A stretch of 64,000 bases of DNA from Microcystis aeruginosa NIES-4325 (lineage in GTDB: Bacteria > Cyanobacteriota > Cyanobacteriia > Cyanobacteriales > Microcystaceae): positions 22,961 to 86,960 of the forward strand of contig NZ_BJKP01000011.1 of NCBI RefSeq assembly GCF_008974145.1. Reading direction: 5' to 3'. The notes under the pieces are model-generated. The model was given only the letters and a program-made list of their open reading frames with translations. It ran no database searches and had not been told where the DNA came from. Of the stretch, positions 16,429 through 23,521 are shown in pieces; position 1 is the stretch's first letter; each line of letters starts with the position of its first letter. Position numbers and translations under genes: made by a program.

Positions 16429-18099
16429 ATGCAGTCAATCCCCTTAATCTCTATGGTCAATAAACTATACTACGGTGATAACCTAGAAGTGCTGCGGAAA
16501 TATATCAAAGATGAATCGATCGATCTTTGTTATATCGATCCACCCTTTAATTCTAAACGCAATTACAACCAAATTTATAACAACTTAGGCAAGGAAGATC
16601 AAGCACAAGCACAAGCGTTTGTAGATACCTGGACATGGGATAATCACGCTAACGAAGCTTTAGAAGAAATTCAAAGCAACTATCAGGGTAAATTTACCAG
16701 TCAGACTATCGATTTAATTGACGGTTTAACCAAAGTTTTAGGTAAAGGCAGTCTTCTCGCTTATCTGGTGAGTATGACTCTGAGGATCGTGGAAATCCAT
16801 CGAGTTTTAAAATCTACCGGTAGCTTTTATCTCCACTGCGATCCTACTGCTAGTCATTATTTAAAAATAGTTTTAGATGCTATTTTTTGCTCTCAGGGGG
16901 GTGATTTTAAAAATGAGATTATTTGGAAACGAACGTCAGGGCATAGTGATTCTAACAGGTATGGAAGAGTTCATGACGTAATTTTCTACTATTGCAAAAG
17001 CTCAAAAGTAGATTGGTATCAGCAATATCAAGCCTATGATCAAAAATATATCGAGCAATATTATAAATATAGTGATTCTAATGGTCGTCGATTTATGTCT
17101 GGAGATATAGGAGCGTCTGGTTTATCAGGTGGCGGCTACGATTATGAGTGGAAAGGAATAAGAAGAATTTGGCGTGTGCCAGAAGAAACAATGAAGAAAC
17201 TAGATAAGGAAAACCGCATTTATTATACAAAAAATGGCTTTCCCAGACTGAAAAGATACTTAGATGAAATGGAGGGATTGCCTATACAAGATACTTGGAT
17301 AGATGTCGAAGCTTTAAGATCATGGCATACCGAAAAACTCGGTTATCCCACGCAAAAACCAGAGGCATTGTTAGAAAGAATAATCAAAGCAAGTAGTAAT
17401 AAAGGAGATGTAATTTTAGATGCCTATTGTGGGTGTGGAACGACTATCGCTGTAGCAGAGAGATTAGAGAGAAACTGGATTGGAATTGATATAACCTATC
17501 AGAGTATTAGCTTAATGTTAAAGCGATTAGAGGACTCCTTTGGTAAAAATGTTTTAGACAAAATTGAACTGAATGGTATTCCCAAAGATCTAGAATCAGC
17601 CAAAGCATTAGCCACTAAACCCGATGATCGTACCCGCAAAGAATTTGAGAAATGGGCGGTTTTAACCTATAGTAATAACCGGGCTGTGATTAATGACAAA
17701 AAAGGGGCAGATAAAGGAATCGATGCTATTGCCTATTTTCAGGGAGATAAAGACAATCGGGAGAAAATTATTTTTCAAGTAAAATCTGGTAATGTCAAAT
17801 CGGGAGACATCAGAGATCTACAGGGAACTATGACACTACAAGGGGCAGCCCTGGGTATATTTATCACCTTGAAACCCCCTAGCAAAGATATGATACAAAC
17901 AGCCAAATCTGCGGGAATTTATCGCGGTCGTTATATGAGTCAAAGTGTCGATAAAATTGAGATTGTGACAGTACAAGAAATCCTTGAACAGAAAAAACGT
18001 CTCGATGTTATCCTCACCTTTGAAGTCCTGAAAGCTGCCGAAAAACAAAGGGAAACCCAAGGACAACAAATGAGTTTAGATATACCCTTCCCCGATTAA
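16429..18099 (+). CDS. DNA methyltransferase fused to an Mrr-like restriction nuclease domain
   Basis: The catalytic motif IDPPFNSKRNY is near residue 36 and the AdoMet-binding motif DAYCGCGTT near residue 330. This order (catalytic before AdoMet site) marks a beta-class adenine-N6 or cytosine-N4 methyltransferase, and LHCDPTASHYLK is also family-typical. After about residue 400 comes a second domain with GADKGID (near 426) and FQVKSG (near 449), the D...QxK pattern of Mrr-type PD-(D/E)XK nucleases. One polypeptide may therefore both modify and cut DNA. The start could be ATG 16429 or ATG 16453 (MVNKLYYGDN). No separate restriction or specificity gene is adjacent. Confidence 0.85.
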   Translation: MQSIPLISMVNKLYYGDNLEVLRKYIKDESIDLCYIDPPFNSKRNYNQIYNNLGKEDQAQAQAFVDTWTWDNHANEALEEIQSNYQGKFTSQTIDLIDGLTKVLGKGSLLAYLVSMTLRIVEIHRVLKSTGSFYLHCDPTASHYLKIVLDAIFCSQGGDFKNEIIWKRTSGHSDSNRYGRVHDVIFYYCKSSKVDWYQQYQAYDQKYIEQYYKYSDSNGRRFMSGDIGASGLSGGGYDYEWKGIRRIWRVPEETMKKLDKENRIYYTKNGFPRLKRYLDEMEGLPIQDTWIDVEALRSWHTEKLGYPTQKPEALLERIIKASSNKGDVILDAYCGCGTTIAVAERLERNWIGIDITYQSISLMLKRLEDSFGKNVLDKIELNGIPKDLESAKALATKPDDRTRKEFEKWAVLTYSNNRAVINDKKGADKGIDAIAYFQGDKDNREKIIFQVKSGNVKSGDIRDLQGTMTLQGAALGIFITLKPPSKDMIQTAKSAGIYRGRYMSQSVDKIEIVTVQEILEQKKRLDVILTFEVLKAAEKQRETQGQQMSLDIPFPD

Positions 18100-18118
18100 A
18101 GTTTTTTTCTAAAAAAGA

Positions 18119-18148
18119 CTTGACAAAATCCCCGTACTTGACCCATAC
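18119..18148. repeat. Diverged third copy of the TTGACAAAATCCC motif
   Basis: TTGACAAAATCCCCGTACTT and the following GACCCATACT match the start of the 160-bp repeats (16198-16227) with few changes. Copies of this motif therefore flank the methyltransferase gene on both sides. It is also promoter-like (TTGACA, 18 bases, CATACT). Confidence 0.55.
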
Positions 18149-18300
18149 TCTCTGAGGGTACGGGTAGAAAGTGGACGCTATCAGTGTCTTGTCCACACCA
18201 GTCCGTTAGATTGTCGGTAATCTCGATTTCCTCCCTACTGATTCGGAGAGGGGCAGAAAAACCGCATCTTTTCTCGATTTATTTTTTTATCTCCCAGAAA

Positions 18301-19047
18301 ATGCGTAAACTCTTTTCCGCTTTCTTCCTCGCTGCCTTAATCACCACCCCCGTTATCCTACCTTCTCCAGCCTTAAGCGAAGTTCGTCAAGAACGGGTAC
18401 AATTCAAAGCAGGAACATCTGGAACAACCATTCAAGGCAAAATCAAGGGAGGACAGGTCGTTCAGTACCTAATTCGCGCTAATGCTGGGCAGAATATCTC
18501 CCTTGCCTTCAATAGCGATAATGGGGGTGCTTCTTTCAACCTTTTTGCACCGGGTAAAGTCCCCGGCAAGGATGCGGCGATGGTTATCGGGTCTAACGCC
18601 GGTAACACTTATGAAGGAATCCTACCAGCGGACGGCGATTATACGATCCAAGTGGGTTTGATCCGCAATTCAGCGCGGAATAATGAGGTGGCTAATTATC
18701 GCCTAAAAATCTTTATTTCCAATTACTACGACCAAAGCGATGCCAAAGTACCCGGAACAAATTACCATGCTACGGGTAGTGTTACCTGTTCTATGGGCGA
18801 CGGAAAACCGGCGGGATCTTGTCCCTTTGGTGTCACCCGTCGAGGCAACGGTAGTGCTGATGTCACTGTCACCAAACCCGACGGCCGCAAGCGTATCATT
18901 TTCTTTGAAAAAGGGAAAGCGATCGGCTACGATGTTAGTCAGGCGGACTCCGGGGCGTTTAGTGCCTCGAAAGAGGGCGATATTTATTTTATTCGCATTG
19001 GCAAAGAACGCTACGAGATTTTTGAAGCGATCATCTTTGGGGGTTAG
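18301..19047 (+). CDS. Secreted protein with a PPC/lysozyme-inhibitor-like domain
   Basis: The protein (248 residues from ATG 18301) begins with a signal peptide MRKLFSAFFLAALITTPVIL ending near PSPALSE. The following region, with GKIKGGQVVQYLIRANAGQ and DGDYTIQVGL, resembles pre-peptidase C-terminal/inhibitor of g-type lysozyme domains of beta-sandwich fold. The C-terminal part contains CSMGDGKPAGSCPFGVTRRG and is cysteine-poor otherwise. It is followed by a likely terminator at 19117. An upstream extension of the frame to 18184 is open but lacks a signal-peptide-like start. Confidence 0.65.
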   Translation: MRKLFSAFFLAALITTPVILPSPALSEVRQERVQFKAGTSGTTIQGKIKGGQVVQYLIRANAGQNISLAFNSDNGGASFNLFAPGKVPGKDAAMVIGSNAGNTYEGILPADGDYTIQVGLIRNSARNNEVANYRLKIFISNYYDQSDAKVPGTNYHATGSVTCSMGDGKPAGSCPFGVTRRGNGSADVTVTKPDGRKRIIFFEKGKAIGYDVSQADSGAFSASKEGDIYFIRIGKERYEIFEAIIFGG

Positions 19048-19116
19048 GTGCTGCTTTTCGTAACAGCCAAGCATAAAATCCCCATTTAGGATAGTTTGAA
19101 GTATATCTGGGCCTTT

Positions 19117-19150
19117 AGGAAGGTTTTTAACCCTCCTTTTGTTATTTTTT
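19117..19150 (+). terminator. Intrinsic terminator
   Basis: AGGAAGGTT, a three-base loop and AACCCTCCT form a nine-pair stem with one mismatch, followed by TTTGTTATTTTTT. It ends the transcript of the secreted protein at 18301-19047. Confidence 0.7.
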
Positions 19151-19210
19151 GGGATAGGGTTTTGATTTTGTTAAAATATAGGTCAGACTTAACCTATAAT
19201 TGAATTGAAA

Positions 19211-20077
19211 ATGTATGATTCTACCTGTAAATTTATCGCCCTTGAATATTCGAGAGACTTGGCCGATTGGTTACTGGGTAAACCCTTAGAATTAACAGAA
19301 ATTAAACCCTCGGAATTATCCCTAGAGCCAATTAGAGCCGATACTTTAATCTTTTTGGAGTCGGAAGAATTAATCTTACATATCGAGTTCCAAACCGACC
19401 CTAAAGAAGATATTCCCTATAGAATGCTAGATTATGCCACCAGACTCTATCGACGCTATCCCCGTAAACCTATCCATCAAGTGGTTATTTATCTAAGGAA
19501 AAGTGACTCGCCCAAAGTCCGACAGAATGATTATAAACAAGGGAAAACCTCTCATCAATTTGAAGTGATTAGACTTTGGGAACAACCCTCGGAACCCTTA
19601 TTAAAGGCCCCCGGACTGTTTCCTTTTGCCATACTCGCTCAAGCGGAGAAACAAGAAAACTTACTGCGGCAAATTGCCCAAGAAATCGAGCAAATCAGCG
19701 ATAGTCGAGAACAAAGTAATCTGGCTGCATCTACTGCAATTCTAGCCGGGTTAGTATTAGAGAAAGACATCATCCAACGATTATTGAGGAAAGACATCAT
19801 GAAAGAATCAGTTATCTATCAAGAAATCTGGTCGGAAGGTTTACAAGAGGGACGACAAGAGGGACGACAAGAGGGACGACAAGAGGGACGACAAGAGGGA
19901 GAAGCTAACCTAGTTTTACGTCTATTAAATCGGCGTGTAGGGGACATTTCTCCCGAATTATTGCCCAATATTCGCAGTCTTGACCTAGAACAGTTAGAAA
20001 ACTTGGGAGAAGCTTTGTTAGATTTTCAGTCACCACAGGATTTAGAACAATGGCTGGAAAATTGCCGAGCCAGTTAG
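19211..20077 (+). CDS. Rpn family nuclease / DUF4351 protein
   Basis: This 288-residue protein starts MYDSTCKFIALEYSRDLADW and has LHIEFQTDPKEDIPYRMLDY, the E-x-Q core of Rpn/PD-(D/E)XK transposase-like nucleases. The C-terminal part (RLLNRRVGDI, LDLEQLENLGEALLDF) is DUF4351. Between them is an EGRQ repeat coded by a 12-base tandem repeat. Related Rpn proteins promote RecA-independent recombination. ATG 19211 is preferred over TTG 19205. The gene is abundant in cyanobacteria with many repeats. Confidence 0.8.
   Translation: MYDSTCKFIALEYSRDLADWLLGKPLELTEIKPSELSLEPIRADTLIFLESEELILHIEFQTDPKEDIPYRMLDYATRLYRRYPRKPIHQVVIYLRKSDSPKVRQNDYKQGKTSHQFEVIRLWEQPSEPLLKAPGLFPFAILAQAEKQENLLRQIAQEIEQISDSREQSNLAASTAILAGLVLEKDIIQRLLRKDIMKESVIYQEIWSEGLQEGRQEGRQEGRQEGRQEGEANLVLRLLNRRVGDISPELLPNIRSLDLEQLENLGEALLDFQSPQDLEQWLENCRAS
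19844..19900 (+). repeat. In-frame 12-bp tandem repeat
   Basis: CAAGAGGGACGA is repeated four times and followed by a partial copy, coding for (QEGR)n. Gain or loss of a unit keeps the reading frame, so length variation would alter only the linker. Confidence 0.85.
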
Positions 20078-20158
20078 TACAAGTAAACTAAATGCTGTCT
20101 GTCTATCCATTGCCATGGAAGCAGCAAGCTCTCAACTCCCTTGAGAGTAGTTCACATT

Positions 20159-20713
20159 TTAATCTATTCCCCGGTAGAGATCGGCGATCGCTAACTCTAG
20201 GTTAATACTTGGCAGGATCACCCGATCGCCTGTCTCGTAAATAGTTGTTTCCCATATCCCCTGAGAATTACGACGACGGCATTCCACGCGCTGGACTTCT
20301 TGGGAAATTAATACATATTCTTCTAAAGTTTCTATCTGTTGATAATCTTGGAATTTTTCGCCCTTGTCAAAAGCGGCCGTACTGGGGGAAAGCACTTCCG
20401 CAATTAGTTTCGGATAGCGTTTCAGATAACGATCTTGGCGATCGCGCGGATCGCAGGTAACAAAAGCATCGGGATAGTAATAAAACTGATCTTGATAGTT
20501 AACCTTGACATTACCCGAGTAAAACCGACAGTCTGTAGAGTCGCCGAAATGTTCGTCAATGACTTTGAGAAAATTGAAGGCAATGCGATCGTGATTATCC
20601 GTACCGCCGGCCATCGCATAAACCAAACCACGTCGGTATTCATGACGGATCTGACTCTGGCGCTCGATAGCGAGATATTCTTGGGGACTGATGTAGTTGG
20701 GAACTGCGATCAT
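20159..20713 (-). CDS. Uma2 family endonuclease-like protein
   Basis: This 184-residue protein carries the Uma2 pattern: SPQEYLAIERQSQIRHEYRR at the N-terminus, a PDAFVTC aspartate, LIAEVLSPSTAAFDKGEKF and YQQIETLEEYVLIS. The fold is PD-(D/E)XK. Uma2 proteins are very numerous in cyanobacteria and their substrate is not established. It is convergent with the Rpn gene, and its promoter side carries a family-B MITE at 20762. Confidence 0.85.
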   Translation of the reverse strand: MIAVPNYISPQEYLAIERQSQIRHEYRRGLVYAMAGGTDNHDRIAFNFLKVIDEHFGDSTDCRFYSGNVKVNYQDQFYYYPDAFVTCDPRDRQDRYLKRYPKLIAEVLSPSTAAFDKGEKFQDYQQIETLEEYVLISQEVQRVECRRRNSQGIWETTIYETGDRVILPSINLELAIADLYRGID

Positions 20714-20761
20714 AATCTCTAGGGGAAAGCCTACTATTAATCATAGTACGAGAACGGCTCT

Positions 20762-20855
20762 GGCTCTCCTATTCTTTGTGTGATCAGTTTAACTTACATA
20801 GCAGCGATCGATCTTTGTGTCCTTCGTGTCTTTGTGGTTCCTGACCCAGAGAGCC
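20762..20855. repeat. MITE family B, copy 2 (short form)
   Basis: It begins GGCTCTCCTATTCTTTGTG and ends CCCAGAGAGCC, giving the inverted ends GGCTCTC/GAGAGCC. The inner GTGATCAGTTTAACTTACAT and TTTGTGTC blocks match the other copies. Confidence 0.75.
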
Positions 20856-20920
20856 GATAAACCAGCGCAAGAGGGCAAAATCTTGATAAACTGAGGGGAT
20901 AACTATCCTGGACCATTCCC

Positions 20921-21097
20921 ATGACCACTCACTTTATTAGTGCCGAAATCGACCTACAGGAAACCCCGCAACAACTGCAGCAAGAAATCGAAAAAGAATT
21001 AGCCAAACGCGGTGAACCCTTGCGTTGGGCAATCACAGAAGTGGATACCGAGAATAATCAAGTCAAAATCGAAGCGATTGTCACCACTGCCTCGTGA
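20921..21097 (+). CDS. Small conserved-looking protein (58 aa) overlapping the DUF3326 gene
   Basis: The frame starts MTTHFISAEIDLQETPQQLQ and ends NQVKIEAIVTTAS. Its TGA overlaps the GTG start of the next gene (GTGA at 21094-21097), which is strong evidence that it is real and translationally coupled. It is acidic, has no membrane segment and no motif I can name. It is the first gene of a three-gene overlapping set. Confidence 0.7.
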   Translation: MTTHFISAEIDLQETPQQLQQEIEKELAKRGEPLRWAITEVDTENNQVKIEAIVTTAS

Positions 21098-22152
21098 ATT
21101 CCCGTCCCTATACCGCCGTACTAATTATTCCCACTGGCATCGGGGCCGCGATTGGCGGTTATGCTGGGGATGGCATTCCCGTGGCCAGAGCGATCGCCCA
21201 AGTTTGCGATCGCCTAATTACCCATCCCAATGTCCTTAATGGCGCACAACTGTACTGGCCTCTAGCCAACACCTATTATGTGGAGGGTTACGCTTTAGAT
21301 CGTTTTGCCCGGGGGGATTGGGGATTAAGTCCCGTCCATCAAAATCGCATCGGGTTAATATTCGATCGCGCCATTGAATTTGACCTCTTGCAAAGACACC
21401 TTCAGGCTGCCGATGCTGTCCGGGCCACCCTAGGCTTATATCTGACCGATTACGTTATCACCGATGCCCCCTTAAATGTGCAGTTGCGAGGGGCAGCCTC
21501 TGGGGCCAGTTGGGGAACAATTGGCAATCCCGACAGCTTGCTGCGGGGAGCAGAAAAACTGATTAAGCAGGGCCGAGCGGAAGCGATCGCCATTGTTGCC
21601 CGTTTTCCCGACGATCCCGATAGCATTGCCCTGGCTAATTATCGCCATGGTCAAGGGGTGGATCCCCTTGCCGGGGCCGAAGCGGTAATTTCCCATCTGG
21701 TGGTGCGACAATTCCAAATACCGGCGGCCCACGCCCCCGCTTTAAGTCCGCTGCCCCTCGATCCGCAACTTTCCCCCAAGGCCGCGGCCGAAGAAATCGG
21801 TTATACTTTTTTACCCTGCGTTTTGGTGGGTTTGAGTCGCGCCCCCCAATTGGTCAAGCGGCCCGCTCCCAATGCTATTTGGGGCCGGGAGGTGGACGCG
21901 CTGATCGTTCCCGCCAGTGCCTGTGGATCCAGCACAGTTTTAAGTTTTTGTCAAGAGAAAACTGTACTGATTGCCGTGCGGGAAAATAGTACAAGAATGA
22001 AGGTGGCCCCAGAACCTCTAGGGGTGAAAGCAATTAGGGTACACTCGTATATGGAGGCGATCGGTGCGATCGTTTGTCAACGGGCAGGGGTTAACCTAGC
22101 ATCTCTTCGCCCTAATTTAAACTCTTTACGCTGTTTATCCGAGAATCCGTGA
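21094..22152 (+). CDS. DUF3326 domain-containing protein
   Basis: This 352-residue protein has IIPTGIGAAIGGYAGDGIPV near the N-terminus, LTHPNVLNGA-like text and a C-terminal DALIVPASACGSSTVL, all of which fit DUF3326, a family widespread in cyanobacteria and plants. It starts with GTG 21094, overlapping the stop of the small gene, and its stop overlaps the GTG of the protease gene (22149-22152). Function is unknown. Confidence 0.8.
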   Translation: MNSRPYTAVLIIPTGIGAAIGGYAGDGIPVARAIAQVCDRLITHPNVLNGAQLYWPLANTYYVEGYALDRFARGDWGLSPVHQNRIGLIFDRAIEFDLLQRHLQAADAVRATLGLYLTDYVITDAPLNVQLRGAASGASWGTIGNPDSLLRGAEKLIKQGRAEAIAIVARFPDDPDSIALANYRHGQGVDPLAGAEAVISHLVVRQFQIPAAHAPALSPLPLDPQLSPKAAAEEIGYTFLPCVLVGLSRAPQLVKRPAPNAIWGREVDALIVPASACGSSTVLSFCQEKTVLIAVRENSTRMKVAPEPLGVKAIRVHSYMEAIGAIVCQRAGVNLASLRPNLNSLRCLSENP

Positions 22153-22730
22153 CTAATTCCCCTAATCCCGAATTTGATCCCCTGACACGCACACAAGTCC
22201 TCACCATTATGGCGGTAACGGCGATTATCTTGCTGGTAGTCGCCAAAGTTTGGCAATATTTCGGTGCGATCGCTATTCCCGCCATTCGCTGGACTCTCCC
22301 AGATTTCCTGTTCGGATTAGCCTTAGCGGGGGTAATTAGTGGAATTAGTGGGCTTCTCTATCGTTTTTGGTCTAGTTATCGCCATAGTGCTAACGCTTAC
22401 TTAGAATTAGTCATTAAACCTTTAGCTTGGCCCGATTTAATTTGGATTGGATTACTGCCGGGGTTAAGTGAAGAATTATTATTTCGTGGGGTAATTTTGC
22501 CAGCTTTGGGCTTAAATATCTTTGGTTTAACCGTTTCTAGTCTGATTTTTGGCATCCTCCATTTTAGCGGTTCCCAACAATGGCCTTATGTTATCTGGGC
22601 AACTGTTGTCGGTTTTGCCCTCGGTTATACCGTCATCATAACTGGTAATTTATTAATCCCGATCCTCGCTCATATTATCACCAATCTCCTCGCTAGTTTT
22701 CTCTGGAAATTACAGCATAGTAATCAGTAA
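22149..22730 (+). CDS. CPBP family intramembrane metalloprotease
   Basis: This integral membrane protein (193 residues, about five helices) has the CAAX/CPBP protease signature: EELLFRGVILP near residue 113 supplies the glutamates and arginine, followed by FGILHFSG and ILAHIITN histidines. Members cleave prenylated or other membrane substrates, or act in bacteriocin immunity. GTG 22149 overlaps the previous stop. It follows DUF3326 in a tight overlapping operon. Confidence 0.85.
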   Translation: MTNSPNPEFDPLTRTQVLTIMAVTAIILLVVAKVWQYFGAIAIPAIRWTLPDFLFGLALAGVISGISGLLYRFWSSYRHSANAYLELVIKPLAWPDLIWIGLLPGLSEELLFRGVILPALGLNIFGLTVSSLIFGILHFSGSQQWPYVIWATVVGFALGYTVIITGNLLIPILAHIITNLLASFLWKLQHSNQ

Positions 22731-22800
22731 TCAGTAATCAGTTATCAGTTATCAGTGGGTAAGTAATCAGTAATCAGTTATCAGTTATCAGTTATCAGTG
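22719..22800. repeat. Low-complexity TTATCAG/TAATCAG heptamer run
   Basis: The units AGTAATC and AGTTATC alternate about ten times. The same simple sequence is seen at 32640-32700, 38290-38330, 38480-38520 and 59645-59660. It is not spacer-separated, so it is not a CRISPR. Confidence 0.8.
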
Positions 22801-22825
22801 ACTACTCCTGTCTCCTATAAAAAAA

Positions 22826-23269
22826 ATGGAAGTGCAATTTCGCGAATTTAATCCTTTTGATGTCTGGTTTTGGCTGGAATTTTCCACAGTTCCCTCGAAT
22901 ATAGAACAGCAGTATGTAGAAGAAGTTTTTGCCTCTTGGTTTTATTTGGGTAAATTAGGGGCTTTCAATGCCGAAAACCTACAGGTACAGGAGGTGGGAA
23001 TCGATATTAGTTATATGGAATACGATCCAGATATGGCCGAAAATGCCTTTATGTCACCGATGCACAATATGACCGATTTTGAATACTTAGGTACTTGGGG
23101 ACGTTGTTGGTTTGATCTCGGCACTAGCGATCCTATTGCTTTAGATATTTTAATCAATGCCTTGACCCAATTAAGTAAGGATTTTGTCGATATTAAACGT
23201 TTAATTATCGGTGGAGAAAATCAAGATTGGCCAGTTAGCGATCGCAGTAATTATCTCTTTAGCGAATAA
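22826..23269 (+). CDS. DUF3531 family protein
   Basis: This 147-residue soluble protein begins MEVQFREFNPFDVWFWLEF and contains FASWFYLGKLGAFNAENLQV and GTWGRCWFDLGTSD, typical of DUF3531, a family conserved in cyanobacteria and chloroplast-bearing plants. It is acidic and tryptophan-rich. No function is established. It stands alone between a low-complexity run and a MITE. Confidence 0.8.
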   Translation: MEVQFREFNPFDVWFWLEFSTVPSNIEQQYVEEVFASWFYLGKLGAFNAENLQVQEVGIDISYMEYDPDMAENAFMSPMHNMTDFEYLGTWGRCWFDLGTSDPIALDILINALTQLSKDFVDIKRLIIGGENQDWPVSDRSNYLFSE

Positions 23270-23305
23270 TTAGGGTTTACTGAAAAAGTTTCTTGGTGGA
23301 GTCAG

Positions 23306-23444
23306 TAGACCTCTTGCAAAAGTCTTAAGTATATCCTTGTACAGCAACATTTTTGAAGATTATCAACTACTAATAAATAATTAACTGAAAGTCCCTCCCA
23401 TTATTGTTTCTATCGTTTGTTTTCGGATTTATGCAAGAGGTCTA
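23306..23444. repeat. 139-bp MITE with perfect 13-bp ends (TAGACCTCTTGCA)
   Basis: TAGACCTCTTGCA at 23306 and TGCAAGAGGTCTA ending at 23444 are exact inverted repeats. The AT-rich interior has no coding capacity. A related end appears at 61690-61853, where it supplies the start of a lipoprotein gene. Confidence 0.8.
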
Positions 23445-23521
23445 GTATTCTCCGAGTCAGGAGTTTCCCACACCTCACTTCCCCACTTCCCCACACACAC
23501 CCCACTTCCCCACTTAAATCT

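Noticed and set aside
22719-22800. Regular heptamer repeats that could suggest a CRISPR array
   Set aside because: The units are contiguous, only seven bases long and without spacers; no cas genes are present.
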